Of a DNA stretch of 64,000 nucleotides, positions 46,070 to 54,360 are shown in pieces. The first letter of the stretch is position 1. Each line of letters starts with the position of its first letter. A program made the position numbers and the translations under genes. Under the pieces are notes generated by a model. It was not told where the DNA came from and did no database searches. It worked only from the letters and a program-made list of their open reading frames with translations. Where the stretch lies: assembly GCF_008271465.1 (NCBI RefSeq), contig NZ_VMDU01000005.1, positions 62,001 to 126,000 on the forward strand, written 5' to 3'. Source of the DNA: Tabrizicola flagellatus (GTDB taxonomy: Bacteria; Pseudomonadota; Alphaproteobacteria; Rhodobacterales; Rhodobacteraceae).

Positions 46070-47326
46070 ATGCCCAGTCTCTGCCGCGACTGCCTGACCC
46101 TGACCGATGCCGCGGCGTCGCGCTGCCCGGCCTGCCGTTCGCCCCGGATGGTCTCGCATCCCGAACTGACCCGCCTGTCCATCGCGCACATGGACTGCGA
46201 CGCCTTCTACGCCAGCGTCGAGAAACGCGACAACCCCGCCCTTCGCGACCAGCCCGTCATCGTCGGCGGCGGCAGCCGGGGCGTGGTCTCCACCTGCTGC
46301 TACATCGCGCGCATCAAGGGCGTGCGGTCCGCCATGCCGATGTTCCAGGCGCTGAAACTCTGCCCCGAGGCGGTGGTGGTGAAGCCCCGCTTCGCCGCCT
46401 ATACCGAAGCCTCCCGCGCCATCCGCGCGATGATGGAGGAACTCACCCCCGCCATCGAGCCCCTCTCGCTCGACGAAGCCTTCCTCGACCTCTCCGGCAC
46501 CGAACGCCTGCACGGCGCGCCGCCCGCGGTGCTCCTGGCCCGGCTGACGAAGCGGATGGAGGACGAGCTTGGCCTCACCGGCTCCATCGGCCTGTCGCAC
46601 AACAAGTTCCTCGCCAAGGTCGCCTCGGACCTCGACAAGCCGCGCGGGTTCTCCGTCATCGGCCGGGACGAGACCGAGGCCTTCCTGCGCCCCAAGCCCG
46701 TCCGCATCATCTGGGGGGTGGGCACGGCGACCCAGGCGGCGCTGGAACAGGCGGGCATCCGCACCATCGCCGACCTCCTCCGCTGGGACCGCGCCGACCT
46801 CACCGCCCGCTTCGGGTCCATGGGCGACCGGCTCTGGCACCTGGCGCGGGGGATGGATACGCGGCGGGTGAACCGCGACGACAAGCCGAAATCGATCTCC
46901 AAGGAGACGACCTTCTTCGAGGACACCTCCGACCCCGACATCCTCGACGGCCACATCTGGCGCCTGTCGGAACAGGTCGCCGACCGGGCAAAGGCGAAAA
47001 GGCTGGCGGGCCGCACGGTGACGCTGAAACTGAAGAAGGGCGACTTCCAGCTCGTGACCCGCCGCCACGCCCTGTCGGACCCCACCCAACTCACCGACCG
47101 CATCTACCGCGCCGCCCGCGACCTTTTCGACCACGCCGGGACGCAAGGCCCCTTCCGCCTGATCGGCGTCGGCATCTCGGACCTCGCCCCCGAGGATCAG
47201 GCCGACCTCTCCGCAGACCTCCTCGACCCCAACGCCACCAGGCGCGCCGCCGCCGAACGCGCCACCGACGCCATCCGCGCCAGGTTCGGTGCCGAGGCGA
47301 TCATCAAGGGCAGGGCGCTCAGGTAG
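46070..47326 (+). CDS. dinB: DNA polymerase IV with N-terminal zinc-ribbon-like extension
   Basis: Y-family translesion polymerase. The catalytic residues are Asp42 in MDCDAFYASVE and Asp135/Glu136 in SLDEAF; GSIGLSHNKFLAKVASD follows, with the little-finger domain after residue 260. At 418 residues it exceeds the usual 350–360. Part of the excess is an N-terminal 35-residue extension with Cys5, Cys8, Cys19 and Cys22, a CxxC…CxxC zinc-ribbon pattern. No C-terminal clamp motif is obvious. No LexA-type GTTC-N7-GTTC box is visible upstream. Confidence 0.92.
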   Translation: MPSLCRDCLTLTDAAASRCPACRSPRMVSHPELTRLSIAHMDCDAFYASVEKRDNPALRDQPVIVGGGSRGVVSTCCYIARIKGVRSAMPMFQALKLCPEAVVVKPRFAAYTEASRAIRAMMEELTPAIEPLSLDEAFLDLSGTERLHGAPPAVLLARLTKRMEDELGLTGSIGLSHNKFLAKVASDLDKPRGFSVIGRDETEAFLRPKPVRIIWGVGTATQAALEQAGIRTIADLLRWDRADLTARFGSMGDRLWHLARGMDTRRVNRDDKPKSISKETTFFEDTSDPDILDGHIWRLSEQVADRAKAKRLAGRTVTLKLKKGDFQLVTRRHALSDPTQLTDRIYRAARDLFDHAGTQGPFRLIGVGISDLAPEDQADLSADLLDPNATRRAAAERATDAIRARFGAEAIIKGRALR

Positions 47327-47398
47327 CGGTTCCTGCGAGCAGGGCGCACCAGAGCCTGCGCAGGTGACCCGCCGGGTGTCCCGCGTTCACCGGGTGCC

Positions 47399-48262
47399 TT
47401 ACTCTGCGGCCAGCGCCACGCCCGGCGGCTGCACCAGTTCGCCCACCACGCCGGACACCAGCTCGCGGAATTCCGCGAACCTCGCCAGGGGCTCGATCCT
47501 CACCTCGTCCATGTAGAGCGCCCGGTCGATCTCGACCTGCACCACATGCACCCCCCGCGACGGTCGGCCATAGGCCTGCGCCACATAGGCGCCCGCGAAG
47601 GGCGAATTCCGTCCGACCCGCAGCCCGGCCCCGGCAAAGGCGGCCTCGACCCGGTCCATCACCTCGCGTCCCGCCGTGGCACCATAACGGTCGCCCAGCA
47701 CCACCTCGGGCCGGGGCTGGCCGGGGCGGGTATGCGCCTCGATCGCCTCGTGCGGCATGGAATGGCAGTCGATCAGCACCGCCTGCCCGAAGGCCGCGCG
47801 CGTCTCCTCGACCAGGGCCGCCAGCGCCTGGTGATAGGGATGCCAGAATCGCCGGATCCTGTCCTGGGCCTCGGCCAGCGTCAGCTTGCCGCGATAGATC
47901 GCCCGCCCCCCGGCGACCACGCGGGGAATCACCCCCAGACCCGACGAGATGCGCGGATTGTGCGGAACCCGGGCGATTCCCTCGATCACCCCCGGATCCA
48001 GCTCGTCGGCGGCGCGGTTAAGGTCGACGAAGGCCCGCGGCGCCCGCGCGGCAAGCAGAGGTGCGCCGATGGCCGGCGCCCTGTCGAACAACCTGTCCAC
48101 GAAGGCATCCTCCGAGGACCGGACCGACCGCCGGTCCAGCACCACCTGTCCCAGGAAATCCGGCGAATAGTCGCTGCCGGAATGCGGCGAGGCGAAGATC
48201 AGCGGCGAGATCCGGCGGGCCGGGCGGGTCAGGACATAGGCCTCGGTCTCGGTCCGTGTCAT
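47399..48262 (-). CDS. N-formylglutamate amidohydrolase
   Basis: A 287-residue zinc-dependent enzyme of the HutG/N-formylglutamate amidohydrolase family, releasing formate from N-formylglutamate or related compounds. Family features are FASPHSGSDYSPDFL near residue 23, FVDLNRAADELDP, VLIDCHSMPHEA (metal His) near 160, and GVHVVQVEIDRALYMDE near 237. No other histidine-degradation genes are adjacent, so its physiological substrate is open. Confidence 0.9.
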   Translation of the reverse strand: MTRTETEAYVLTRPARRISPLIFASPHSGSDYSPDFLGQVVLDRRSVRSSEDAFVDRLFDRAPAIGAPLLAARAPRAFVDLNRAADELDPGVIEGIARVPHNPRISSGLGVIPRVVAGGRAIYRGKLTLAEAQDRIRRFWHPYHQALAALVEETRAAFGQAVLIDCHSMPHEAIEAHTRPGQPRPEVVLGDRYGATAGREVMDRVEAAFAGAGLRVGRNSPFAGAYVAQAYGRPSRGVHVVQVEIDRALYMDEVRIEPLARFAEFRELVSGVVGELVQPPGVALAAE

Positions 48263-48333
48263 CGGCGCTCCCGTTGGCGGGCATGGGATTCTTGCTTCCG
48301 ATATAGCCGGATAATCCGGAAAGCCAAAACCCC

Positions 48334-48362
48334 TTGCAGCCCGTGAGACTTGTCAGTATAGA
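48334..48362 (+). promoter_or_regulatory. Promoter upstream of tRNA-Val
   Basis: -35 TTGCAG, a 17 bp spacer and -10 TATAGA. It is a good sigma-70-type promoter about 80 nt before the tRNA. Confidence 0.65.
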
Positions 48363-48374
48363 CCCCGCCTGACC

Positions 48375-48394
48375 GACGCGGTTCGCTCCGCGTC
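48375..48394 (+). terminator. Terminator-like hairpin between promoter and tRNA-Val
   Basis: GACGCGG-TTCGCT-CCGCGTC, a perfect 7 bp stem, is followed by CTTTTCGTTTC. It has the form of an intrinsic terminator but lies just downstream of the promoter and before the tRNA. Confidence 0.5.
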
Positions 48395-48440
48395 CTTTTC
48401 GTTTCATCGGAAGGGACCGGTGCGGTTGCAAGGCTCAAGA

Positions 48441-48515
48441 GGGCGGTTAGCTCAGCGGTAGAGCACTACGTTGACATCGTAGTGGCCACTGGTTCGATCC
48501 CAGTACCGCCCACCA
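48441..48515 (+). tRNA. tRNA-Val (anticodon GAC)
   Basis: A 75 nt cloverleaf: acceptor GGGCGGT/ACCGCCC, D arm with TTAGCTCAGCGGTAGAGC, anticodon stem CTACG/CGTAG around the loop TTGACAT (anticodon GAC), T arm CTGGTTCGATCCCAG, discriminator A and an encoded CCA end. Confidence 0.97.
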
Positions 48516-48587
48516 TTCGCCGCTTCCCGCGGGAGGCATTGGGTTCAATCTGGCGCAGTTTCGCGCCGCGTAGAAGGAGGGTCGACC

Positions 48588-48713
48588 ATGAAAGTCGCCA
48601 ACTCGCTCCGCTCGCTGAAGACGCGTCACCGCGATTGCCAGATCGTGCGCCGCAAGGGCCGCGTCTATGTGATCAACAAGACGCAGAAGCGCTACAAGGC
48701 GCGTCAAGGCTGA
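48588..48713 (+). CDS. rpmJ: 50S ribosomal protein L36
   Basis: A 41-residue basic protein that begins [20 protein letters not shown] and ends YKARQG. It is the form without the CxxC…C…H zinc site; only Cys17 remains. That is the standard L36 of alphaproteobacteria rather than a zinc-starvation paralogue. GAAGGAGGGTCGACC gives a strong ribosome-binding site. It has its own terminator downstream. Confidence 0.95.
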   Translation: MKVANSLRSLKTRHRDCQIVRRKGRVYVINKTQKRYKARQG

Positions 48714-48754
48714 GCCCTTCAGGGCCGAGCCGCGCAGCGCAGGACGCAAAACAG

Positions 48755-48780
48755 GGCCGCCAGGGAAACCTCGGCGGCCT
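48755..48780 (+). terminator. rpmJ terminator
   Basis: GGCCGCC-AGG, loop GAAA, CCT-(C)-GGCGGCC: a stem of ten pairs with a single bulge and a GNRA-type loop, followed by TCTTCCG. Confidence 0.7.
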
Positions 48781-48790
48781 CTTCCGTTCG

Positions 48791-48858
48791 CCCGCTCGCC
48801 GATGACTTCGTAACTCCTGGCCGATCCGCGACGAGACGCCGAAGGCGCACGAGGAGCC
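48791..48858 (+). repeat. Structured 3′-end repeat, copy B
   Basis: It runs from GCTCGCCGATGAC to GCGCACGAGGAGCC, with GCC-GAA-GGC intact and TGAC-TTC-GTAA imperfect. It begins 10 nt after the rpmJ terminator, in the rpmJ orientation, and ends 16 nt before the GNAT start. Confidence 0.75.
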
Positions 48859-48874
48859 ACCAGAAGGACAGCCC

Positions 48875-49297
48875 ATGACCCTCCGTCCCTTCCTGCCGTC
48901 CGACATCCCTGCCGCCCGCGCCCTCTGGCAGGCGACCCCGGGTGTGGGTCTCTCCGCCGCCGATGAACCCGCCGCGCTGCAAGCCTTCCTCGCCCGCAAC
49001 CCCGGCACCAGTTTCGTGGCCGAATCGGGGGGGCGGCTGGCCGGCACCATCCTTGTCGGCCATGACGGGCGGCGCGGGCTCATTCACCACCTCGCCGTCG
49101 CCGGGGATCAGCGCCGTTCCGGCCATGGCCGCAGACTTGTTGCCGCAGGCCTCGCAGCGCTCCGGGCGCAGGGCATCGACAAGTGCCATCTCATGGTGTT
49201 CGGGGACAATGCCGAGGGTGCCGCCTTCTGGACCTCGATCGGCGCCGTCCGCCGTTCCGAGCTTGACGTCTACTCTCTCCCCATCGCACCCAGCTGA
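48875..49297 (+). CDS. GNAT-family N-acetyltransferase
   Basis: A 140-residue single-domain acetyl-CoA-dependent transferase. Motif A is LIHHLAVAGDQRRSGHGRRLVAAGL near residues 69–93 (the QRRSGHG acetyl-CoA loop), and motif B is KCHLMVFGDNAEGAAFWTSIGA near 103–124. The substrate is unknown; the RimI/YpeA-like branch is closest in pattern. AGAAGGAC precedes the ATG. The gap after it holds two imperfect AT-rich hairpins (49310–49365) that might terminate transcription. Confidence 0.87.
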   Translation: MTLRPFLPSDIPAARALWQATPGVGLSAADEPAALQAFLARNPGTSFVAESGGRLAGTILVGHDGRRGLIHHLAVAGDQRRSGHGRRLVAAGLAALRAQGIDKCHLMVFGDNAEGAAFWTSIGAVRRSELDVYSLPIAPS

Positions 49298-49381
49298 TCC
49301 GCCGGGTGCCAAATCTTTTGAAAGGATTTGCCAGAATCCCTCGAAGGATCTTGTGTCCGGGGACCAACTTCAGGACGCGAG

Positions 49382-50005
49382 ATGCACCCCAACCCCGCCT
49401 TCCGCCAATCCCCGCGCGACCAGAACCTCGCCTTCGCCCGCGACCGGGGGTTCGGTCTCCTCACCGTCAACGGCCCCGAAGGCCCGCTGGCTGCCCACGT
49501 CCCCTTTCTGCTGAACGATGACGCAAGCTTTGCCGAGCTGCACCTCGCGCGCTCGAACCCCATCGCCCGTGCCGGACTGCCTGCGCCCGCACTGATCGCC
49601 ATCTCGGGGCCCGATGCCTACATCTCGCCCGACTGGTACGGCGCGCACGAACAGGTCCCCGATCAGGTCCCGACCTGGAACTACGTCGCAGTCCATCTGC
49701 GCGGCACCCTCGAACTCCTGCCCGAAGACGCGCTGCGCCCACATGTCGATGCACTGTCCGCCGAACACGAGGGTCGAATCACCGACAAGCGCCCCTGGAC
49801 CAGCGCCAAGATGACGGAAGGCGCGATGCCAAGGATGATGCGGATGATCCTGCCCTTCCGTTTCCGCGTCGCTTCGGTCGAGGGCACCTGGAAGCTGAAC
49901 CAGAACAAGACGCCGGAGATCCGCGCCCGGGCGGCGGCGGCACTGGCGCGTGGCAACGCCTCGGCGCAAGAGATCGCGGCCCTGATCCGCCGCGACCTGG
50001 GCTGA
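49382..50005 (+). CDS. FMN-binding negative transcriptional regulator (PaiB family)
   Basis: A 207-residue flavin-binding split-barrel protein. The family pattern is MHPNPAFR at the N-terminus, FGLLTVNGPEGPLAAHVPFLL near 25–45, LARSNPIAR near 59, PTWNYVAVHLRGTLELL near 100 and the conserved KLNQNKTPEIRARAA near 178. The name comes from Bacillus PaiB; DNA binding is not shown by the sequence, and an FMN-linked enzymatic role is equally possible. AGGACGCGAG precedes the ATG. Confidence 0.87.
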   Translation: MHPNPAFRQSPRDQNLAFARDRGFGLLTVNGPEGPLAAHVPFLLNDDASFAELHLARSNPIARAGLPAPALIAISGPDAYISPDWYGAHEQVPDQVPTWNYVAVHLRGTLELLPEDALRPHVDALSAEHEGRITDKRPWTSAKMTEGAMPRMMRMILPFRFRVASVEGTWKLNQNKTPEIRARAAAALARGNASAQEIAALIRRDLG

Positions 50006-50042
50006 GGCGCCTGCATTGCCGCCGACAGGGACTTGTGTAGGC

Positions 50043-50257
50043 ATGACTGCGTTCGAGGGTTATGCGTTGGACCGGCTGGCCATGGCGTCGGTCGGGGTCA
50101 GTTATGACAGCGACGGCGACACCTGCCGGACAGGGTCGGATCTGATCGACCCGAGACCGTGCCCTTCACCGGCTACTGCACCAACGGCAGGACGCCCGAG
50201 GCGATGGCCCGGGCGGTGAACGACTGGCGGGGGATGTCGGGCAATACCGCTCGTTGA
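50043..50257 (+). pseudogene. Frameshifted remnant of a small gene
   Basis: The frame from the ATG at 50043 reads MTAFEGYALDRLAMASVGVS to about 50150. Coding character then moves to another frame, reading ETVPFTGYCTNGRTPEAMAR and ending at a TGA at 50257 inside repeat copy C. In the second part almost every third codon position is G or C, as in real genes here, while the first frame loses that pattern. One single-base indel would join them. The family is not recognised; a sequencing error is the alternative. Confidence 0.45.
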
Positions 50258-50315
50258 TGACTTTGTCACGCCTCGCAGGGACCAGCGACGAGAAGACGAA
50301 GTCGCACGAGGAGCC
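50246..50315 (+). repeat. Structured 3′-end repeat, copy C
   Basis: It runs from GCTCGTTGATGAC to GTCGCACGAGGAGCC. The hairpins are TGAC-TTT-GTCA and GAC-GAA-GTC; the latter has changed both sides compared with GCC-GAA-GGC of copies A and B. It overlaps the end of the decayed gene. Confidence 0.75.
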
Positions 50316-50429
50316 TCTCGAGAAAGCTTCAATGCCGCCGGAGTCCGCCGCTGCCCGCGCCGAACCCGTCCGTTAAATTTTCGTTACCGCCTGCAGCCAA
50401 GTTACTGAATTATATCGCTTTACCAGGAT

Positions 50430-50444
50430 TGTCCACCGTGGACA
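50430..50444. promoter_or_regulatory. 15 bp operator-like palindrome
   Basis: TGTCCAC-C-GTGGACA is a perfect inverted repeat, just downstream of an AT-rich stretch (GAATTATATCG) that may be the -10 region for the gene at 50512. A repressor site is a reasonable guess. The rest of 50316–50511 shows nothing else. Confidence 0.5.
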
Positions 50445-50511
50445 CCTTCCGCGGCTGTTTACACTCCACCCCCTCCGCCCCTACAGTCGGCCCCAGCAAC
50501 CGGAGGTCGCC

Positions 50512-50817
50512 ATGCCCCTGCCCCTCGCTCCCCTGATCCCGCTCGCGATCCGCCTCGGCCTCGTCGCGACGACAACCGTCGCCGTCACCCGCTGGGTCCG
50601 GTCCTCCACCCATCCCGGCCGGACCGACCAGCGGGCCGAGGACGCGCTGGACGACCTGGGCGAGGGCCTCTCCCTCCACCGCCCCGCCGACCGGGCCGAG
50701 GATCGCCAGACCAACGCCACCGCCCGCCTCCGCCGGGTGGTGCGTTTCCGAGGCCGGACCTACGAGATCGACGCAGGCCTGATGGCCCGCTTCCGCCTGC
50801 GCGAGGCCGACGAGTGA
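50512..50817 (+). CDS. Small membrane-anchored hypothetical protein (101 aa)
   Basis: The product starts MPLPLAPLIPLAIRLGLVATTTVAV, a single hydrophobic helix, and continues with a charged, probably cytoplasmic part containing DQRAEDALDDLGEGLSLHRPADRAEDR and VRFRGRTYEIDAGLMARFRLREADE. I do not recognise the family. GGAGGTCGCC gives a good ribosome-binding site. It overlaps the GST gene by 4 nt (GTGA), so they form a pair. Confidence 0.7.
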   Translation: MPLPLAPLIPLAIRLGLVATTTVAVTRWVRSSTHPGRTDQRAEDALDDLGEGLSLHRPADRAEDRQTNATARLRRVVRFRGRTYEIDAGLMARFRLREADE

Positions 50818-51422
50818 GGCTCTACCACGCCCCCGCCTCGCCCTTCGTCCGCAAGGTGATGGTTCTGCTGCACGAGGCGGACGCAGTCGATCGCGTCACC
50901 CTGATTCCCGCCTCGGGCAACCCGCTCGACCCGGGCACACTGCCGGTCGACCGCAACCCGCTGGGCAAGATCCCGGCGCTGGAACGTCCCGACGGCCCGA
51001 CGCTCTACGACAGCCGGGTCATCACCCGCTACCTCGACGACCTGCTGGACGCACGGCTCTATCCCGCCGCGCCGCATCTCTGGGACACGCTGACCCTCGA
51101 GGCCACCGGCGACGGCATCGCCGAGGCTGCCGTCCTGATGCGCTACGAGGCGCATGTCCGACCGGAAGCCACTCGCTCGCCCGCCTGGATCGAGGCCCAG
51201 TGGAGCAAGATCGCCCGCTCCCTGGCCGCGCTGGAGGAGCGCTGGCAGAGCCATCTCGCCGGCCCGCTCGACATGGGGCAGATCGCGGTCGGCTGCGCGC
51301 TGGGCTACCTGGACTTCCGTCATGCCGACCGGGACTGGCGCGCCACCCATCCCGCGCTCGCCGCCTGGCATGCCGCTTTCGCCGACCGCCCGGCGATGCG
51401 CGCCACCGCACCGGACGCCTGA
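50814..51422 (+). CDS. Glutathione S-transferase family protein
   Basis: A 202-residue protein. The N-terminal thioredoxin-like domain has YHAPASPFVRKVMVLLHEA (catalytic Ser near residue 9), NPLGKIPALERPDGPTLYDSRVITRYLDD with the cis-Pro and the glutathione gamma-glutamyl-binding DS pair, and the C-terminal all-helical domain follows. The GTG start overlaps the upstream stop. The substrate is unknown. Confidence 0.88.
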   Translation: MRLYHAPASPFVRKVMVLLHEADAVDRVTLIPASGNPLDPGTLPVDRNPLGKIPALERPDGPTLYDSRVITRYLDDLLDARLYPAAPHLWDTLTLEATGDGIAEAAVLMRYEAHVRPEATRSPAWIEAQWSKIARSLAALEERWQSHLAGPLDMGQIAVGCALGYLDFRHADRDWRATHPALAAWHAAFADRPAMRATAPDA

Positions 51423-51492
51423 ACCCAGCGACCGTCCCGCCACAGGCGACCCTCTGCCGCAGAGAAATGCGACCCTGCGCGACTTTGTCCGC

Positions 51493-51521
51493 TGGACGCG
51501 GGGACGCGCCTTGGCTAGATA
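51493..51521 (+). promoter_or_regulatory. Candidate petABC promoter
   Basis: -35 TGGACG, a 17 bp spacer and -10 TAGATA, about 80 nt upstream of the Rieske gene. Confidence 0.4.
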
Positions 51522-51602
51522 CACCCGCGGCGGGGCATGGGTTTCCATTGCCCCTCAAGTCATATGGGCCGGCGCCCCCGGTCCGAAAGGGGAGAAGATC
51601 TC

Positions 51603-52175
51603 GTGTCCCACGCAGACGATCACGCAGGCACCGGCGAAGGCACTCGGCGGGATTTCCTGTACTACGCAACGGCAGGCGCCGGGGCGGTTGCCACGGGCGC
51701 CGCTGTCTGGCCGCTGATCAACCAGATGAATCCGTCGGCCGATACCCGGGCGCTCGCCTCGATCATGGTCGATGTGTCCGCCGTCGAGGTCGGCACGCAA
51801 TTGACGGTGAAATGGCTGGGCAAACCGGTATTCATCCGCCGCCGCAGCCCCGAAGAGATCGAGGCCGCCCGCGCCACGGCGCTGAGCGATCTGGTCGATC
51901 AGAACTCGGAGAACGCCAACAAGCCGGGCACCGATGCATCGGACCAGAACCGCACGCTCGACGAGGCGGGCGAATGGCTGGTGATGATGGGGGTCTGCAC
52001 CCATCTGGGCTGCGTGCCGCTGGGCGACGGCGCCGGCGAGTTTGGCGGCTGGTTCTGCCCCTGCCACGGCTCGCACTACGATACCGCAGGCCGTATCCGC
52101 AAGGGACCCGCGCCACGGAACCTTGACGTGCCGGTGGCGGCCTTCTTCGACGAAACCACGATCAAGCTTGGGTAA
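51603..52175 (+). CDS. petA: Ubiquinol–cytochrome c reductase Rieske iron–sulfur subunit
   Basis: Carries the [2Fe-2S] cluster of the cytochrome bc1 complex. The 190-residue protein has a twin-arginine-type N-terminus ([23 protein letters not shown]) that stays as a membrane anchor. The cluster ligands are Cys132 and His134 in CTHLGC and Cys152 and His155 in CPCHGSHY; Cys137 and Cys154 make the disulfide. The sequence is strongly like Rhodobacter FbcF/PetA. GTG at 51603 follows GGGGAGA. Confidence 0.97.
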   Translation: MSHADDHAGTGEGTRRDFLYYATAGAGAVATGAAVWPLINQMNPSADTRALASIMVDVSAVEVGTQLTVKWLGKPVFIRRRSPEEIEAARATALSDLVDQNSENANKPGTDASDQNRTLDEAGEWLVMMGVCTHLGCVPLGDGAGEFGGWFCPCHGSHYDTAGRIRKGPAPRNLDVPVAAFFDETTIKLG

Positions 52176-52186
52176 GGATCAGAGAC

Positions 52187-53509
52187 ATGGCCGGAATTCC
52201 GCACGACCATTACGAGCCCAAGACCGCCGGTGAGCGCTGGCTGCACAAGCGCCTGCCCATCGTCGGGCTCATGTACGACACCATCATGATCCCCACGCCC
52301 AAGAACCTGAACTGGATGTGGATCTGGGGCATCGTCCTGACCTTCTGCCTCGCCTTGCAGATCGTCACCGGGATCATCCTGGCGATGCACTACACCCCGC
52401 ATGTCGACAAGGCCTTCGCCTCGATCGAGCACATCATGCGCAACGTGAACGGCGGCTACTTCATCCGCTACCTGCACATGAACGGCGCCTCGCTGTTCTT
52501 CTTCGCCGTCTACCTGCACATCTTCCGCGGCCTCTACTACGGCAGCTACAAGGCCCCGCGCGAGATCACCTGGATCGTCGGCATGATCATCTATCTCCTG
52601 ATGATGGGCACCGCCTTCATGGGCTATGTGCTGCCCTGGGGTCAGATGTCCTTCTGGGGTGCGACCGTGATCACCGGCCTGTTCGGCGCGATCCCGGGCG
52701 TGGGCGAGGCGATCCAGACCTGGCTGCTCGGTGGCCCGGCGGTGGACAATGCCACGCTGAACCGCTTCTTCTCGCTGCACTACCTCCTGCCCTTCGTGAT
52801 CGCGGCGCTGGTCGCGGTGCACATCTGGGCCTTCCACACCACCGGCAACAACAACCCCACGGGCGTTGAGGTCCGCCGCGGCTCGAAGGCAGAAGCCGAG
52901 CGCGACACCGTTCCGTTCTGGCCCTACTTCGTCATCAAGGACCTGTTCGCGCTGGCGGTGATCCTGGCGGTGTTCTTCGCCATCGTCGGCTTCATGCCGA
53001 ACTACCTGGGCCACCCCGACAACTACATCGAGGCCAACCCGCTGGCGACGCCCGCGCACATCGTGCCGGAATGGTACTTCCTGCCGTTCTACGCCATCCT
53101 GCGCGCCTTCACCGGCGATGTCTGGGTGGTGATCGCGGCCGAATGGCTGTCGTTCGGCATCATCGACGCCAAGTTCTTCGGCGTGCTGGCGATGTTCGGC
53201 GCGATCGCGGTCATGGCGCTGGCGCCCTGGCTCGACACCTCCTCGGTGCGCTCGGGCCGCTATCGCCCGATGTTCAAGTGGTGGTTCGCCCTCTTGGTAA
53301 TCGACTTCATCGTCCTGATGTGGTGCGGCGCCATGCCCGCGGAAGAGCCCTATGCCACGATCTCGCTGATCGCCTCGGCCTACTGGTTCGCCTACTTCCT
53401 GGTCATCCTGCCGCTTCTGGGCGTGATCGAGAAGCCGCTGCCGCAGCCCGCGACCATCGAGGAAGACTTCAACGCCCACTACGGCCCCAAGGCCACGCCG
53501 GCCGAGTGA
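52187..53509 (+). CDS. petB: Cytochrome b of the bc1 complex
   Basis: Eight-helix membrane subunit holding hemes bL and bH and the Qo and Qi quinone sites. The 440-residue protein has [11 protein letters not shown] near residue 60, [29 protein letters not shown] with heme-ligating His near 97 and 111, [15 protein letters not shown], a second pair of His near 198 and 212, and the Qo motif [14 protein letters not shown] near 295. Starts 11 nt after petA. Confidence 0.98.
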   Translation: MAGIPHDHYEPKTAGERWLHKRLPIVGLMYDTIMIPTPKNLNWMWIWGIVLTFCLALQIVTGIILAMHYTPHVDKAFASIEHIMRNVNGGYFIRYLHMNGASLFFFAVYLHIFRGLYYGSYKAPREITWIVGMIIYLLMMGTAFMGYVLPWGQMSFWGATVITGLFGAIPGVGEAIQTWLLGGPAVDNATLNRFFSLHYLLPFVIAALVAVHIWAFHTTGNNNPTGVEVRRGSKAEAERDTVPFWPYFVIKDLFALAVILAVFFAIVGFMPNYLGHPDNYIEANPLATPAHIVPEWYFLPFYAILRAFTGDVWVVIAAEWLSFGIIDAKFFGVLAMFGAIAVMALAPWLDTSSVRSGRYRPMFKWWFALLVIDFIVLMWCGAMPAEEPYATISLIASAYWFAYFLVILPLLGVIEKPLPQPATIEEDFNAHYGPKATPAE

Positions 53510-53523
53510 GAGGAAACAGAGAC

Positions 53524-54315
53524 ATGTTCCGCAACATCGCACTCATCGCCGCTTCGGCCCTGACCCTGACCGCCGGCGGCGCCCTTGCCGCCGGCGAGGG
53601 TGGGCATGTCGAGGACGTGGCCTTCGCCCATGAAGGCCCGTTCGGCAAGTTCGACCAGTTCCAGCTGCAACGCGGCCTTCAGGTGTTTACCGAGGTCTGC
53701 TCGGCCTGCCACGGGCTGAAATATGTCCCGATCCGCACCCTGTCGGACCCGGGCGGGCCCGGCCTGCCCGAGGATCAGGTCCGCGCCTATGCCAAGCAGT
53801 TCACGGTGACCGACAGGGAAACCGGCGAGGACCGCGAGGCGATCCCCAGCGACAACTTCCCGGCCAACACCGGGGCCGGCGCGCCCGATCTGTCGCTGAT
53901 GGCCAAGGCCCGTGCGGGCTTCCACGGCCCCTATGGCACCGGGATCAACCAGCTGTTCAGGGGCATGGGCGGACCGGAATACATCCACGCGATCCTCACC
54001 AGCTATACCGGCGAGGAGAAGGAGGAGTTCGGCTCGTTCTTCTACGAGAACACCGCCTTCTCGACCGGCTGGATCGCAATGGCACCGCCGCTTTCGGACG
54101 ATCAGGTGACCTATGCCGACGGCACTCCGGCGACGGTGGACCAGATGGCGATGGACGTGGCCTCGTTCCTGTACTGGGCGGCCGAGCCGAAGCTGATGGA
54201 CCGCAAGAACGCGGGCTTTGTCAGCGTGCTGTTCCTGGTGCTGCTGTCGACGCTGCTGTACCTGACCAACAAGCGCCTCTGGGCCGGGGTCAAGGGCAAG
54301 AAGCAGCACGCCTGA
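53524..54315 (+). CDS. petC: Cytochrome c1 of the bc1 complex
   Basis: Periplasmic heme subunit that passes electrons from the Rieske protein to cytochrome c. The 263-residue precursor has a signal peptide ([22 protein letters not shown]), the heme motif CSACH at residues 59–63, a Met ligand candidate in GWIAMAPPL near 182, and a C-terminal membrane anchor ([24 protein letters not shown]). Starts 14 nt after petB; an intrinsic terminator follows. Confidence 0.97.
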   Translation: MFRNIALIAASALTLTAGGALAAGEGGHVEDVAFAHEGPFGKFDQFQLQRGLQVFTEVCSACHGLKYVPIRTLSDPGGPGLPEDQVRAYAKQFTVTDRETGEDREAIPSDNFPANTGAGAPDLSLMAKARAGFHGPYGTGINQLFRGMGGPEYIHAILTSYTGEEKEEFGSFFYENTAFSTGWIAMAPPLSDDQVTYADGTPATVDQMAMDVASFLYWAAEPKLMDRKNAGFVSVLFLVLLSTLLYLTNKRLWAGVKGKKQHA

Positions 54316-54335
54316 TCGGTGCCAGATCCTTCGGA

Positions 54336-54360
54336 AAGCCCCGCCACTGGCGGGGTTTTT
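54336..54360 (+). terminator. petABC terminator
   Basis: AAGCCCCGCC-ACT-GGCGGGGTTT stem followed by a TTTTT run, 20 nt past petC. Adenines on the other side mean it could also serve the convergent thiQ transcript. Confidence 0.85.

Noticed and set aside
48588..48713. Zinc-starvation L36 paralogue under Zur control
   Set aside because: The Zn-free form is the standard L36 of alphaproteobacteria, and no Zur-box-like palindrome is visible upstream.
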